DNA from: Agromyces sp. CF514
GTDB taxonomy: Bacteria; Actinomycetota; Actinomycetes; Actinomycetales; Microbacteriaceae
Assembly (NCBI RefSeq): GCF_900113185.1
Contig: NZ_FOZD01000001.1
Location: forward strand, 2,108,001 to 2,172,000
Reading direction: 5' to 3'
Length of the DNA: 64,000 nt
This document shows positions 18,301-27,371 of this stretch, one piece after another. The notes below the pieces were generated by a model that saw nothing but the letters and a program-made list of their open reading frames with translations, was not told where the DNA came from and ran no database searches. The position numbers and the translations under genes are program-made. The number at the start of each line of letters is the position of its first letter. The first letter of the stretch is position 1.

Positions 18301-20534
18301 CCGCCGACGAGCCAGACCCAGCCTCCGCCGTCGGCCGGTACTCGCTCGACTCGCGCCTCACGGGGGCGCTGGGCGGGCGCACGGCTCAGGCGATCGAGCG
18401 GGCGTTCGGCTACCGCACCGTCGGCGACCTGCTCGGGCACTACCCCCGCCGGTACGCGCTCCGCGGCGAGCTCACCGCGCTCGCGAGCCTGCCCCTCGAC
18501 GAGAACGTCACGATCGTCGCCGAGGTCATCGAGGTGCGCGAGCGCACCATGCGATCACGTCGGGGTTCGATCCTCGAGGTGAAGATCACCGACGGCACGG
18601 GCATCCTCACGCTGACGTTCTTCAATCAGGCGTGGCGGTCCCGCGAGCTCGTGCCCGGGGCGCGTGGCATCTTCGCGGGCAAGGTCGGCGACTACCGCGG
18701 TGCGAGGCAGCTCGCGCACCCCGACTACGAGCTCTTCGACGAGGCGACGCCGACTTCGCCCACCGATGCCTCGGTCAAGCGCTGGGCCGAGGCGCCGATC
18801 CCGATCTATCCCGCGACGGGCACGCTCGCGAGCTGGCAGCTCGCCAAGGCGATCGCGCTCCTGCTCGACGGCCTCGAGGCGACGGATGCCGCCGGCGACC
18901 CGATCCCCGAGGCGGTGCGCGCGTCGCACGGGCTGCTGAGCCAGCGCCGCGCGCTCGAGCAGGTGCACCGGCCCGAGATCGAGTCCGAGTGGAAGGCGGC
19001 CAGGCGCACCCTGCGCTTCACCGAGGCGCTCGTGCTGCAGACGGCGCTCCTGCAGCGCAGGGCCGAGCTGCGGGCGCAGGCGACGACCGCGCGGCATCCG
19101 TCGCCCGGCGGACTCCTCGAGCGCTTCGACGCCTCGCTCCCGTTCGCCCTCACGGGCGACCAGGTCGAGGTCGGGAAGGCCATCGCCGACGACCTCGGCG
19201 AGCCCGTGCCCATGAACCGCCTGGTGCAGGGCGAGGTCGGCTCCGGCAAGACCGTGGTCGCCCTGCGGGCGATGCTCGCGGTCGCCGATTCGGGCGGCCA
19301 GGCGGCGCTGCTCGCCCCGACCGAGGTGCTCGCGGCCCAGCACCTCCGCTCGATCGTGCGCATGCTCGGCCCCGAGCTCTCTGCCTCGCTCGTGCCGACC
19401 CTGCTCACGGGTCAGCTGCCGGCCGCCGAGCGCCGCAAGGCGCTGCTGCGGGCCGCGGCCGGGCAGTCGCGCATCGTCGTCGGCACGCACGCGCTCATCG
19501 GCGAGACGGTCTCGTTCGCCGATCTCGGTCTCGTCGTCGTCGACGAGCAGCACCGCTTCGGCGTCGAGCAGCGCGAGGCGCTGCGGCTCAAGGGCCGGCA
19601 GCCGCCGCACGTGCTTGTGCTGACGGCGACGCCGATCCCGCGCACGGTGGCGATGACCGTGTTCGGAGACCTCGACATCTCGACGATCCGCGAGCTTCCC
19701 GCGGGGCGCGCGGGAATCGAGTCGCACGTCGTGCCGCTCGCCGAGCGTCCCGGCTGGCGCGCCCGAGTGTGGGCCCGTCTCGCCGAGGAGGTCGCCGCGG
19801 GCAGGCAGGGCTTCGTGGTGTGCCCGGCGATCGAGGCGCGCGTCGCCGAAGAGGCCGACCCGGCGGCCGGTGAGCCGCCCGTCGCGAACGACGACGCCGG
19901 GGCGGATGCCGCGGCCCGCCCGGTCGCGTCGGTCGCGTCGGTGCTCGCCGAGCTCGCCGAGCTCCCCGCGTTCGCCGATCTCCGAGTTGCGCCGCTGCAC
20001 GGTCGCATGTCCTCCGACGAGAAGGACGCCACGATGCGCGCCTTCGCCGCAGGCGAGATCGACGTGCTCGTCGCGACGACGGTCATCGAGGTCGGCGTCG
20101 ACGTGCCGAACGCCAGCGCCATGGTCGTGGTCGACGCAGACCGGTTCGGCGTCTCGCAGCTGCACCAGCTGCGCGGGCGCGTCGGTCGCGGCGGCCTGCC
20201 GGGCCTGTGCCTGCTCGTGACCGCGGCCGAACCGGACTCGCTCGCCCGGCAGCGCGTCGACGCGGTGGCCGCGACGCTCGACGGGTTCGAGCTCGCACGG
20301 GTCGACCTCGAGCTCCGGCAGGAGGGCGACGTGCTCGGGGCCACCCAGTCGGGCGGGCGTTCGTCGCTGAAGCTGCTGCGCGTCGCACGCGACGGCGACG
20401 TCATCGCCGACGCGCGGGCGATCGCCGCAGCCCTGCTCGACGGCGACTCGAAGCTGGTGCGCAACCCCGCGCTGGCCGCCGAGGTGCGCCGACGTCTCGA
20501 CGACGACTCGAGCGGATTCCTGAGCAAGGGCTGA
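18297..20534 (+). CDS. recG: ATP-dependent DNA helicase RecG
   Basis: RecG reverses stalled replication forks and migrates branched DNA. 745 residues: N-terminal wedge/OB domain (GYRTVGDLLGHYPRRY), helicase motif I (GEVGSGKTVVALRAML), motif II with DEQH (VVVDEQHRFGVEQRE), motif III (LTATPIPRT), motif V/VI (TTVIEVGVDVPNA, QLRGRVGRG). An Ala-rich insertion around residues 520-545 separates the two helicase lobes. The start overlaps the TPR gene stop. Confidence 0.96.
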   Translation: MTADEPDPASAVGRYSLDSRLTGALGGRTAQAIERAFGYRTVGDLLGHYPRRYALRGELTALASLPLDENVTIVAEVIEVRERTMRSRRGSILEVKITDGTGILTLTFFNQAWRSRELVPGARGIFAGKVGDYRGARQLAHPDYELFDEATPTSPTDASVKRWAEAPIPIYPATGTLASWQLAKAIALLLDGLEATDAAGDPIPEAVRASHGLLSQRRALEQVHRPEIESEWKAARRTLRFTEALVLQTALLQRRAELRAQATTARHPSPGGLLERFDASLPFALTGDQVEVGKAIADDLGEPVPMNRLVQGEVGSGKTVVALRAMLAVADSGGQAALLAPTEVLAAQHLRSIVRMLGPELSASLVPTLLTGQLPAAERRKALLRAAAGQSRIVVGTHALIGETVSFADLGLVVVDEQHRFGVEQREALRLKGRQPPHVLVLTATPIPRTVAMTVFGDLDISTIRELPAGRAGIESHVVPLAERPGWRARVWARLAEEVAAGRQGFVVCPAIEARVAEEADPAAGEPPVANDDAGADAAARPVASVASVLAELAELPAFADLRVAPLHGRMSSDEKDATMRAFAAGEIDVLVATTVIEVGVDVPNASAMVVVDADRFGVSQLHQLRGRVGRGGLPGLCLLVTAAEPDSLARQRVDAVAATLDGFELARVDLELRQEGDVLGATQSGGRSSLKLLRVARDGDVIADARAIAAALLDGDSKLVRNPALAAEVRRRLDDDSSGFLSKG

Positions 20535-20585
20535 GAGTCTCGGGCACCCCGTACGCGGGTCTCGACGAGCACTACGCTGTTGCGT

Positions 20586-21077
20586 ATGCAGCGGATCGCC
20601 GTCGTTCCCGGTTCCTTCGACCCCGTCACGAAGGGGCACCTCGACGTCATCGAGCGTGCTGCCGGCATCTTCGACGAACTGCATGTCGTCGTCGTGCACA
20701 ACCCCGACAAGAACGCCCTGCTGCCGATCGCGCAGCGCGTCGCGCTCATCGAGCGGTCGATCGCCGACGCGGGCATCCAGGGTCGCATCGTCGTCGCCTC
20801 GTGGAGCATGGGCCTGCTCGTCGACTACTGCAGCGACGTCGGCGCGAGCGTGCTCGTCAAGGGCGTGCGCTCGCAGATCGACGTCGCATACGAGACCCCG
20901 ATGGCGATCGTGAACCGGCATCTGGCGGGCGTCGAGACGGTGTTCCTGCTGCCCGATCCGGGCAATGCCCACGTGTCGAGCTCGCTCGTGCGCCAGGTCG
21001 CCGCGCTCGGCGGCGACGTCGCGCCATACGTTCCCGCGGCCGTCGCCGAATACCTGCACACGGCGATGACGGTATGA
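20586..21077 (+). CDS. coaD: Phosphopantetheine adenylyltransferase
   Basis: Penultimate enzyme of coenzyme A synthesis: joins 4'-phosphopantetheine and ATP to dephospho-CoA. 163 residues with the nucleotidyltransferase motif [10 protein letters not shown] at the N-terminus, [12 protein letters not shown], and the SSSLVR signature near the end. The ATG at 20586 is seven bases after a TACGCT -10 box, which favours it over the TTG at 20580. It ends in an ATGA overlap with the second MoxR gene. Confidence 0.96.
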   Translation: MQRIAVVPGSFDPVTKGHLDVIERAAGIFDELHVVVVHNPDKNALLPIAQRVALIERSIADAGIQGRIVVASWSMGLLVDYCSDVGASVLVKGVRSQIDVAYETPMAIVNRHLAGVETVFLLPDPGNAHVSSSLVRQVAALGGDVAPYVPAAVAEYLHTAMTV

Positions 21078-22144
21078 ACGAGGCGGCTGCGAGCGCGGCA
21101 CCGGTGGCCCAGACGCCCGCGGGCCGCACGGGCGACGCGATCGATGCCGGGGCCGACGCGGCATCCGTCATGCCCATCGACGAGGTGGGAGCGCTCGCCG
21201 CCCGCATCGTCGCCAATGTCGAGACCGTGATCGCAGGCAAGCGCGACGCCGTCACGGCCGCCCTGACCGTGCTGCTCGCCGAGGGGCACCTGCTCATCGA
21301 AGACGTGCCCGGCGTCGGCAAGACGATGCTCGCCAAGGCGCTGGCGCGCTCGGTCGGCAGCACGGTGAGCCGCATCCAGTTCACGCCCGACCTGCTGCCG
21401 AGCGACGTGACCGGTGTCTCGGTGTTCGATCAGGCGAGCCGGGGCTTCGAGTTCAAGCGCGGCCCGGTGTTCTCGAACATCGTGATCGGCGACGAGATCA
21501 ACCGTGCGAGCCCGAAGACGCAGGCCGCGCTGCTCGAGTGCATGGAGGAACGGCAGGTCACCGCCGACGGCACGACCTACCTCCTCGAGCTGCCGTTCAC
21601 CGTCGTCGCGACGCAGAACCCGGTCGAGATGGAGGGCACGTACCCGCTGCCCGAGGCGCAGCGCGATCGCTTCATGGCCCGCGTCTCGATGGGCTACCCA
21701 GCTGCCGCAGACGAACTGGCCATGCTCTCGACGCGCGAGACCTCGAGCCCGCTCGACCGGCTCGAAGAGGTCGTCACGCTCGACGAACTGCGCGCGATGA
21801 TCCGGGCCGTGCGGCACGTGTTCACCTCGCAGCCCGTGAAGGAGTACGCCGTCGAACTGGCGCGCGCGACGCGCGAGGACCGCCAGCTCCGCCTCGGCGC
21901 GAGCCCGCGCGCGACGTTGCAGCTCATCCGCGCGGCCAAGGCGCACGCGGCCATGCACGGCCGCGAGTTCGTGCTGCCCGACGACGTCGATGCCCTCGCC
22001 GTGGCCGTGCTCGCGCATCGCCTCGTGCCCACGAGCCGGGCCGTCGGCTCCCACGACCGCGACAGCGGGCCCCTGATCGACGCGATCGTCGGCCGCATCG
22101 TCGCACAGACCGCGGTTCCCGTCGGGAGTGCGCGAAGGAACTGA
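21074..22144 (+). CDS. MoxR-family AAA+ ATPase (copy 2)
   Basis: 356 residues. The first ~40 are Ala-rich and poorly ordered; the AAA+ core shows Walker A ([13 protein letters not shown]), [13 protein letters not shown], Walker B ([14 protein letters not shown]) and sensor 1 ([18 protein letters not shown]). It is clearly paralogous to the protein at 1484, with the same two following genes, but differs along its whole length, so the duplication is old. The ATG overlaps the coaD stop. Together with DUF58 and an intact transglutaminase it forms a likely envelope-maturation operon. Confidence 0.94.
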   Translation: MNEAAASAAPVAQTPAGRTGDAIDAGADAASVMPIDEVGALAARIVANVETVIAGKRDAVTAALTVLLAEGHLLIEDVPGVGKTMLAKALARSVGSTVSRIQFTPDLLPSDVTGVSVFDQASRGFEFKRGPVFSNIVIGDEINRASPKTQAALLECMEERQVTADGTTYLLELPFTVVATQNPVEMEGTYPLPEAQRDRFMARVSMGYPAAADELAMLSTRETSSPLDRLEEVVTLDELRAMIRAVRHVFTSQPVKEYAVELARATREDRQLRLGASPRATLQLIRAAKAHAAMHGREFVLPDDVDALAVAVLAHRLVPTSRAVGSHDRDSGPLIDAIVGRIVAQTAVPVGSARRN

Positions 22145-22146
22145 CC

Positions 22147-23505
22147 ATGTCCCGCATCCGCCTGCGTTCGATCGCGAGGCCGCACCTGACCCGCCGAGGC
22201 GTCGCCCTCGTGGTCGTCGGAGTCGTGCTCGTGGGGGTCTCGCTCTGGTTCGACCTGCGCGACATCCTGCTGCTCGCATTCGTCGGGCTCGCGATGCCGC
22301 TCGTCGCGGCCGTGTTCGTGATGCTGCGACGCCCCAGCCTCGCGGTGCAGCGCACCTTCTCGCCAGCGGTGGTCTCGGCGGGCGAGGCGACCACCGTCGC
22401 GCTCGTCGTCGCCAACCGCAGCCGGCGCACGCTCGACGGCGCCCACTGGCGCGATCAGTCGCCCGACGGCACGATCGGCCCGCCGCCCGCCCTGCTGCCG
22501 GCACTCGGTCCCTACGAGTCGGTCATGCCCTCCGGCGACGACCGGGTGAAGGTCGAGTACCGGCTCCGGATGCCGCGGCGCGGTGTCTACCCGGTCGGGC
22601 CGCTCCGCATCGGGGTCGCCGACCCCTTCGGACTCGCGGGCATCGAACGCGAGACGGGGGCCGCACACGAGGTCGTCGTGACGCCACGGGTGACGCCGCT
22701 CGCCGACGCCCTCGCGACCGCGGCGAGCATCGACGGCGTGGTGCACGGCCTTCAACGGCGCACGCACCCCAACTCCGACGAGCTCATCGCTCGCGAGTAC
22801 CGCTACGGCGACCCCCTGAGGCGCGTCAACTGGCCGGCGACGGCACGCCGCGGCGAGCTCATGGTCCGTGAAGAGGAGCAACGGGGCGACCCCGAGGCGC
22901 GCATCCTCATCGATCTCCCCGGCGACGGCCGTCACGGGCTCGCGGTGCACCGCGAGCGCGACGGCGAGGCCGACGAACGGGTCGAGCTCGCGATGGAGGT
23001 CGCGGCCTCGATCGGCGTGCACCTGCTCGCGAGCGGCTTCCGCGTGCGGTGCACGAGCGTCGTCGATCCCGAGCAGGGCATCGTGCCGACCGCGCCCCTC
23101 GGGGGCGAGTACCGCATGCCGGGCGGCGAGCACCTGCTCCTCGAGGATCTCGCGCGGGTGAATCCGGGCCGGCGTCGCGAGGGGGGCCGCCACGGTCAGG
23201 GCCGGTCCACGACGGGCGACGATCACGACTCCCCAGGCGAGGTGCGCACGCGCAATCGCAATGCGCGCGAACCCGGGTTCGCGGTGCTCGTCGACCCCGA
23301 TCCCGCCGATGCCGCCGCCCTCGTCGCCCTCCGCCCCGGGTTCGAGCCGGCGATCGCGTTCGCGACCGCGTCGGTGTCCTCCGCGGTCAGGCGCATGCTC
23401 GAGGAGGCCGACTGGACCGTGGTCGGCGTACGACGCGCGGTCGAGATCGGCGCGGCGTGGTCGGCCGTCGGAGCCACGAGTGCGGGGGCGCACGATGCGT
23501 CCTGA
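22147..23505 (+). CDS. DUF58 domain protein (copy 2)
   Basis: 452 residues. Two membrane segments (about 19-60) lead to a beta-rich region and the DUF58 signature (EYRYGDPLRRVNWPATARRG, then ELMVREEE) around residue 225. A VWA-like fold follows, interrupted by a low-complexity, charged stretch (about 340-375: GRRREGGRHGQGRSTTGDDH and beyond). Starts two bases after the MoxR stop, and its last 11 bases overlap the transglutaminase gene. As with copy 1, it is presumed to work with its MoxR; the substrate is unknown. Confidence 0.9.
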   Translation: MSRIRLRSIARPHLTRRGVALVVVGVVLVGVSLWFDLRDILLLAFVGLAMPLVAAVFVMLRRPSLAVQRTFSPAVVSAGEATTVALVVANRSRRTLDGAHWRDQSPDGTIGPPPALLPALGPYESVMPSGDDRVKVEYRLRMPRRGVYPVGPLRIGVADPFGLAGIERETGAAHEVVVTPRVTPLADALATAASIDGVVHGLQRRTHPNSDELIAREYRYGDPLRRVNWPATARRGELMVREEEQRGDPEARILIDLPGDGRHGLAVHRERDGEADERVELAMEVAASIGVHLLASGFRVRCTSVVDPEQGIVPTAPLGGEYRMPGGEHLLLEDLARVNPGRRREGGRHGQGRSTTGDDHDSPGEVRTRNRNAREPGFAVLVDPDPADAAALVALRPGFEPAIAFATASVSSAVRRMLEEADWTVVGVRRAVEIGAAWSAVGATSAGAHDAS

Positions 23506-25840
23506 ATCGGCTGCGCTCACGCTCGGCGGGCGGCTCGCGCTCACCGCGGCGTCGTTCCTGCTCATGGTCGTGGCGACCATGTCGCTCGGCCCGCTGATCG
23601 CCGGCGGCGGATGGTGGTGGCTCTGCGCGTTCGTCTCGGCCGGGGTGTTCTTCGGAGGTGCGGGCCTGCGCGCCCTGCGGGTGCCGTCGGCCCTCGTGCC
23701 GGTGCTCGAGGGCGTCGTGCTCGTGCTCCTGCTCACCCTCCTGTTCGGCGGTGCCACCAGCATCGCGTTCATCGTGCCCACGCCCGACACCTTCGGCGTC
23801 TTCGGCGAGCTGTTCAGCGGGTCCCAGCGCACGATCGCCCAGCAGACCGTGCCGGCGGTCGCGGTGCCGGCGCTCAGCTTCGCATTGGCGTTCGGCGTCG
23901 GGCTGCTCTCGATCCTGCTCGACCTGCTCGTGCAGATCGCCCGGGTACCGGCGCTCGCGGCGGTGCCGGCCTTCGTGCCCGTCGTCATCCCCGGATTCCT
24001 CGTCGAAGACGGAGCCGAGATCCCGGTGCTCGTGTGCGCGGCCGCGGCGTACCTGCTCCTGCTCCGCGTCGACGTGCGCGTCTCGCGCAGGGCGCGCATG
24101 ACCGCAGGCGGCGGCGACGACGAGGTCGCCACTGTCTCGGCTCCCAAACGCGTGCCGGTCGCCTCCACGCTCGGCGCCTCGCTCGGCGTGGCCGCCACCG
24201 GGCTCGTGGTGGCATCCATCCTGGCCGCGTCGACGCCGAGCATCGCGACGAGCCTGCTGCTCGGCAACGGATCGCAGGGGGCGCTGTTCGCGCGAGGCGT
24301 GAGTCCGTTCATCGACCTCGGACGCGACCTGCGCAGGCCCGAGGCGCGGCCGGCGTTCCGCTATCTGGCACGCGACGGCGACCGTCCGAACTTCACGCTC
24401 TTGACGCTCGACCGGTTCGAGGGCGACGTGTGGGCCGTGACCGAGACCCCGGTCGACGGCGACAACACGGTCGACGCCATCGGTGCGCCCGACGGGCTCG
24501 GCCCCGAGGTCGCCACGTCGGAGCATCCGATCGACGTGCTCGTGAGCGAGGTGCGCACGACCTGGCTTCCGGTGCCCTACCCGTCGACGCGCGTCGACGG
24601 GCTCTCGGGCTCCTGGTACTGGGACGACGGCCCGCTGACGGTCCGAAGCGTCGACACGAACACCTCCGGGCAGAGCTACGAGGTGACTCGCCTCGAGGTC
24701 GAGCCGACGGTGGAGCAGCTCCGCACCGCGGGCGATCCCCGATCCGTCGATCCGAAGTTCCTCGACCTGCCCGACGACGTGCCGGCCATCATCACCGACA
24801 CGGCTGCCGAGCTCGCGGGTTCGGCGGCCACCCCCTACGACGCCGCGGTCGCGATCCAGGCCTTCCTGCGCTCGTCGGCGTTCCAGTATTCGACGGATGC
24901 GCCGGTCGAGGAGGGCTACGACGGTGGCGGGTTCGACGTGATCGCCGCGTTCCTCGAGGCGAAGAGCGGCTACTGCGTGCACTTCGCCTCGACCATGGCG
25001 GTGCTGGCCCGCGAGGCGGGCATCCCGTCGCGCATCTCGGTGGGCTACACGTCGGGGTCGCCCTCGACCGAGCGGGTCGACGGCGTGCAGCGCGTCGAGG
25101 TCGACTCGCACGACCTCCACGCGTGGCCCGAACTGTACTTCGAGGGCGTCGGGTGGGTGCCCTTCGAGCCGACTCCGGGTCGTGGCGCAGTGCCCGAGTA
25201 CTCGCGCCCCGGCGCGGGACAGTCCCAGACGTCGGTCCTGCCCAACGCGCCGGCGTCGACCGCGCCCGCCACCGGACGACCCGAACTCGACCCCGACCGC
25301 GGACTCGCCGGAAGCACGTCGGGGCAGGGGCAGGACGCCGCGTCGCTTCGCGCCTCGGTGCTCCTCGTCGCCGTGCTGGCGCTCCTGCTCCTGCCCGCGG
25401 GGCTCCGCGTGCTGCAGCGGGCGACGCGTCGCCGACGCATCCGCTCCGGTCGGGCGCCCGCGGATGCCGCGTGGGACGAGGTCACGGCGACGGCGAGGGA
25501 TCTCGGTGCGGAGGCAGCGGGGGCCGTCACGCCCCGCGTGTTCGCCGCCCACCTGGCCGAGAGGCCGGCGTTCCGGGTGGATGCGGCCGGCGCGTCGAGG
25601 ATCGCCGCGCTCACGCGGCTGCGTGACGCCGTCGAGCGCGCGCGTTTCGGACCCGACGCCGTCGGCCCGGTCGCAGAACCCGAGGCGGCCGCGGCGCTCC
25701 GAGCCGATGTCGACCTCGTGTGCCGGACCCTGGCGAGTGATGCGCGACCCGCCGAGCGCCTGAGGGCCGCGTTCCTTCCGATGTCGCTCGCAGACGGCGT
25801 TCGGCGCGCGTCCGGCGTTCGCACAGCGGATGGCGCGTAG
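23495..25840 (+). CDS. Membrane transglutaminase-like enzyme with intact triad region
   Basis: 781 residues: about six N-terminal membrane helices, a large extracytoplasmic part, the transglutaminase domain (about 435-560), one more helix (about 625-650) and a DUF4129-like tail. The catalytic Cys (KSGYCVHFASTMAVLAREAG, about residue 493) and His (LHAWPELYF, about 542) are present; where many relatives have an Asp (DPTP), this has FEPTP. Such TgpA-like proteins form or cut isopeptide or peptide bonds outside the membrane; the substrate is unknown. It provides the reference for the inactive-looking paralogue at 3744. Confidence 0.9.
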   Translation: MRPESAALTLGGRLALTAASFLLMVVATMSLGPLIAGGGWWWLCAFVSAGVFFGGAGLRALRVPSALVPVLEGVVLVLLLTLLFGGATSIAFIVPTPDTFGVFGELFSGSQRTIAQQTVPAVAVPALSFALAFGVGLLSILLDLLVQIARVPALAAVPAFVPVVIPGFLVEDGAEIPVLVCAAAAYLLLLRVDVRVSRRARMTAGGGDDEVATVSAPKRVPVASTLGASLGVAATGLVVASILAASTPSIATSLLLGNGSQGALFARGVSPFIDLGRDLRRPEARPAFRYLARDGDRPNFTLLTLDRFEGDVWAVTETPVDGDNTVDAIGAPDGLGPEVATSEHPIDVLVSEVRTTWLPVPYPSTRVDGLSGSWYWDDGPLTVRSVDTNTSGQSYEVTRLEVEPTVEQLRTAGDPRSVDPKFLDLPDDVPAIITDTAAELAGSAATPYDAAVAIQAFLRSSAFQYSTDAPVEEGYDGGGFDVIAAFLEAKSGYCVHFASTMAVLAREAGIPSRISVGYTSGSPSTERVDGVQRVEVDSHDLHAWPELYFEGVGWVPFEPTPGRGAVPEYSRPGAGQSQTSVLPNAPASTAPATGRPELDPDRGLAGSTSGQGQDAASLRASVLLVAVLALLLLPAGLRVLQRATRRRRIRSGRAPADAAWDEVTATARDLGAEAAGAVTPRVFAAHLAERPAFRVDAAGASRIAALTRLRDAVERARFGPDAVGPVAEPEAAAALRADVDLVCRTLASDARPAERLRAAFLPMSLADGVRRASGVRTADGA

Positions 25841-25843
25841 AAT
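25838..25843 (+). promoter_or_regulatory. -10 box before the DUF177-rpmF genes
   Basis: TAGAAT overlaps the stop codon of the transglutaminase gene and lies eight bases before the GTG at 25852. It probably starts the ribosomal-protein transcript here with a very short leader. Confidence 0.45.
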
Positions 25844-25851
25844 CTCCCTTC

Positions 25852-26415
25852 GTGGCCATTCAGCATTCGCCGTTCCGTGTGAACGTGCGCGATCTCCTCA
25901 ACCGACCCGGTGAGATGCGCGAGCATCGATTCCAGGTCGTCGTTCGCGAACCCTTCGGCGAGGCGCTCGTCGCCGTCCGCGAGGGTTCGGAGGTCGATGT
26001 CGACGTGCGCTTGGAGTCCGTCCACGAGGGAATCCTCGTGTCTGCGAACATCGATGCCGTGGCCGAAGGCGAGTGCGGTCGGTGCCTCATCGACGTGTCG
26101 CTGCCTGTCGAAGTCGAGTTCCAGGAGCTTTTCGCGTATCATTCTGGAGAAGCTTTCGAGTTTGAGGTTCAAGACGACCACGTGGATCTTGAACCGCTCA
26201 TCCGAGATGCGGTGGTGTTGTCACTGCCGTTCCAGCCGGTATGCCGGCCGGACTGCCCTGGTCTCGACCCAGTGACCGGGCTGCGACTGGCTGATCATCC
26301 TGAACTCGACACCCCGACCGCGCACGACCCACGATGGGCCGCGCTCGCAGGGCTGCAGGTTTCCGAAGACCAGGGCACGGATGTCGCATCCGACGCCGAC
26401 CCGAAGAGAGATTGA
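25852..26415 (+). CDS. yceD: DUF177 (YceD-like) protein
   Basis: 187 residues of the YceD/DUF177 family, which is almost always encoded just before rpmF and is implicated in 23S rRNA or ribosome maturation. The family cysteines are present as C-x2-C (ECGRC) and C-x3-C (CRPDCPG), suggesting metal binding. The last ~40 residues are a variable acidic tail. The gap to rpmF is nine bases, so the two are co-transcribed. Confidence 0.92.
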   Translation: MAIQHSPFRVNVRDLLNRPGEMREHRFQVVVREPFGEALVAVREGSEVDVDVRLESVHEGILVSANIDAVAEGECGRCLIDVSLPVEVEFQELFAYHSGEAFEFEVQDDHVDLEPLIRDAVVLSLPFQPVCRPDCPGLDPVTGLRLADHPELDTPTAHDPRWAALAGLQVSEDQGTDVASDADPKRD

Positions 26416-26424
26416 GAGAGAGTC

Positions 26425-26628
26425 ATGGCTGTTCCGAAGCGGAAGAAGTCGCGAGCAAACACCCACGCGCGTCGTTCGCAGTGGAAGGCTGAGGCCCCCA
26501 CGCTGGTGAAGACCGTTGAAAACGGCAAGGTCACCTACAGCCTTCCGCACCGCGCGAAGGTCGTGGAGGACTCGGCGGGCACCCCGCTGTTCCTCGAGTA
26601 CAAGGGCCGCAAGGTCGCCGACGTCTAG
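26425..26628 (+). CDS. rpmF: 50S ribosomal protein L32
   Basis: 67 residues with the typical basic start [20 protein letters not shown]. The zinc-binding cysteines found in many L32 proteins are absent; this is the zinc-free type. It lies nine bases after DUF177, with GAGAGAG as a weak ribosome-binding site, and is followed by rnc after 31 bases, the usual order in actinobacteria. Confidence 0.97.
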   Translation: MAVPKRKKSRANTHARRSQWKAEAPTLVKTVENGKVTYSLPHRAKVVEDSAGTPLFLEYKGRKVADV

Positions 26629-26659
26629 TCGACGGCCCTCGCAGCATCAACGACCGGTC

Positions 26660-27370
26660 GTGACGCGCACGGAGCGCACAGGGCTCGCGGAGCCGAATCT
26701 CGTCGAGCTGCAGCAACTGCTGCAGGTCGAGATCGATCCCGAGCTCCTGCTCCTCGCGCTCACGCACCGGTCGTTCGCGTATGAGAACGGCGGCATCGCC
26801 ACCAACGAACGCCTCGAGTTCCTCGGTGATTCGATCCTCGGGCAGGCCGTCACCTTCCGACTCTTCCGCGACCATCCCGAACTCGACGAAGGCGAGCTCG
26901 CCAAGCGGCGCGCCAGCCTCGTCTCGAGTGCGGCGCTGGCCGAGGTGGCGCGAAAGCTCGGACTCGGCCGGTACATCCGGCTCGGCCGCGGTGAAACGCT
27001 CACCGGAGGCGCCGACAAGCCGTCCATCCTCGCCGACACGGTCGAGGCGATCATCGGCGCGGTGTACCTCGATCGGGGCGGCGACGTCGCGACGCCGTTC
27101 GTGCTGAGCCTCATCGCGCCGCTCATGAGCGACCCCGGTCGCTTCGGCGCATCGATGGACCCGAAGACGAGTCTGCAGGAGATCGCCGCGAAGCGCGGTG
27201 CGCCGCCCCCCGTCTACACGATCTCCGAGAGCGGGCCCGACCACAGCAAGCACTTCGTCGCGACGGTCGCCGTCGGCACGCTGGTCGAGGCCACCGGTGA
27301 GGGTTCGAGCAAGAAGCAGGCCGAGATGGCCGCAGCGCTCGAAGCCTGGACGATGCTCGACGTGCGCTGA
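26660..27370 (+). CDS. rnc: Ribonuclease III
   Basis: Cuts double-stranded RNA in rRNA and mRNA processing. 236 residues: the catalytic signature NERLEFLGDSILG, the second acidic site (ADTVEAIIGAVYLDRG), and a C-terminal double-stranded RNA-binding domain (DPKTSLQE to GSSKKQAEMAAALEAW). The GTG at 26660 gives the expected N-terminus, but no good ribosome-binding site is visible. One base separates its stop from the mutM start. Confidence 0.96.
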   Translation: MTRTERTGLAEPNLVELQQLLQVEIDPELLLLALTHRSFAYENGGIATNERLEFLGDSILGQAVTFRLFRDHPELDEGELAKRRASLVSSAALAEVARKLGLGRYIRLGRGETLTGGADKPSILADTVEAIIGAVYLDRGGDVATPFVLSLIAPLMSDPGRFGASMDPKTSLQEIAAKRGAPPPVYTISESGPDHSKHFVATVAVGTLVEATGEGSSKKQAEMAAALEAWTMLDVR

Positions 27371-27371
27371 C

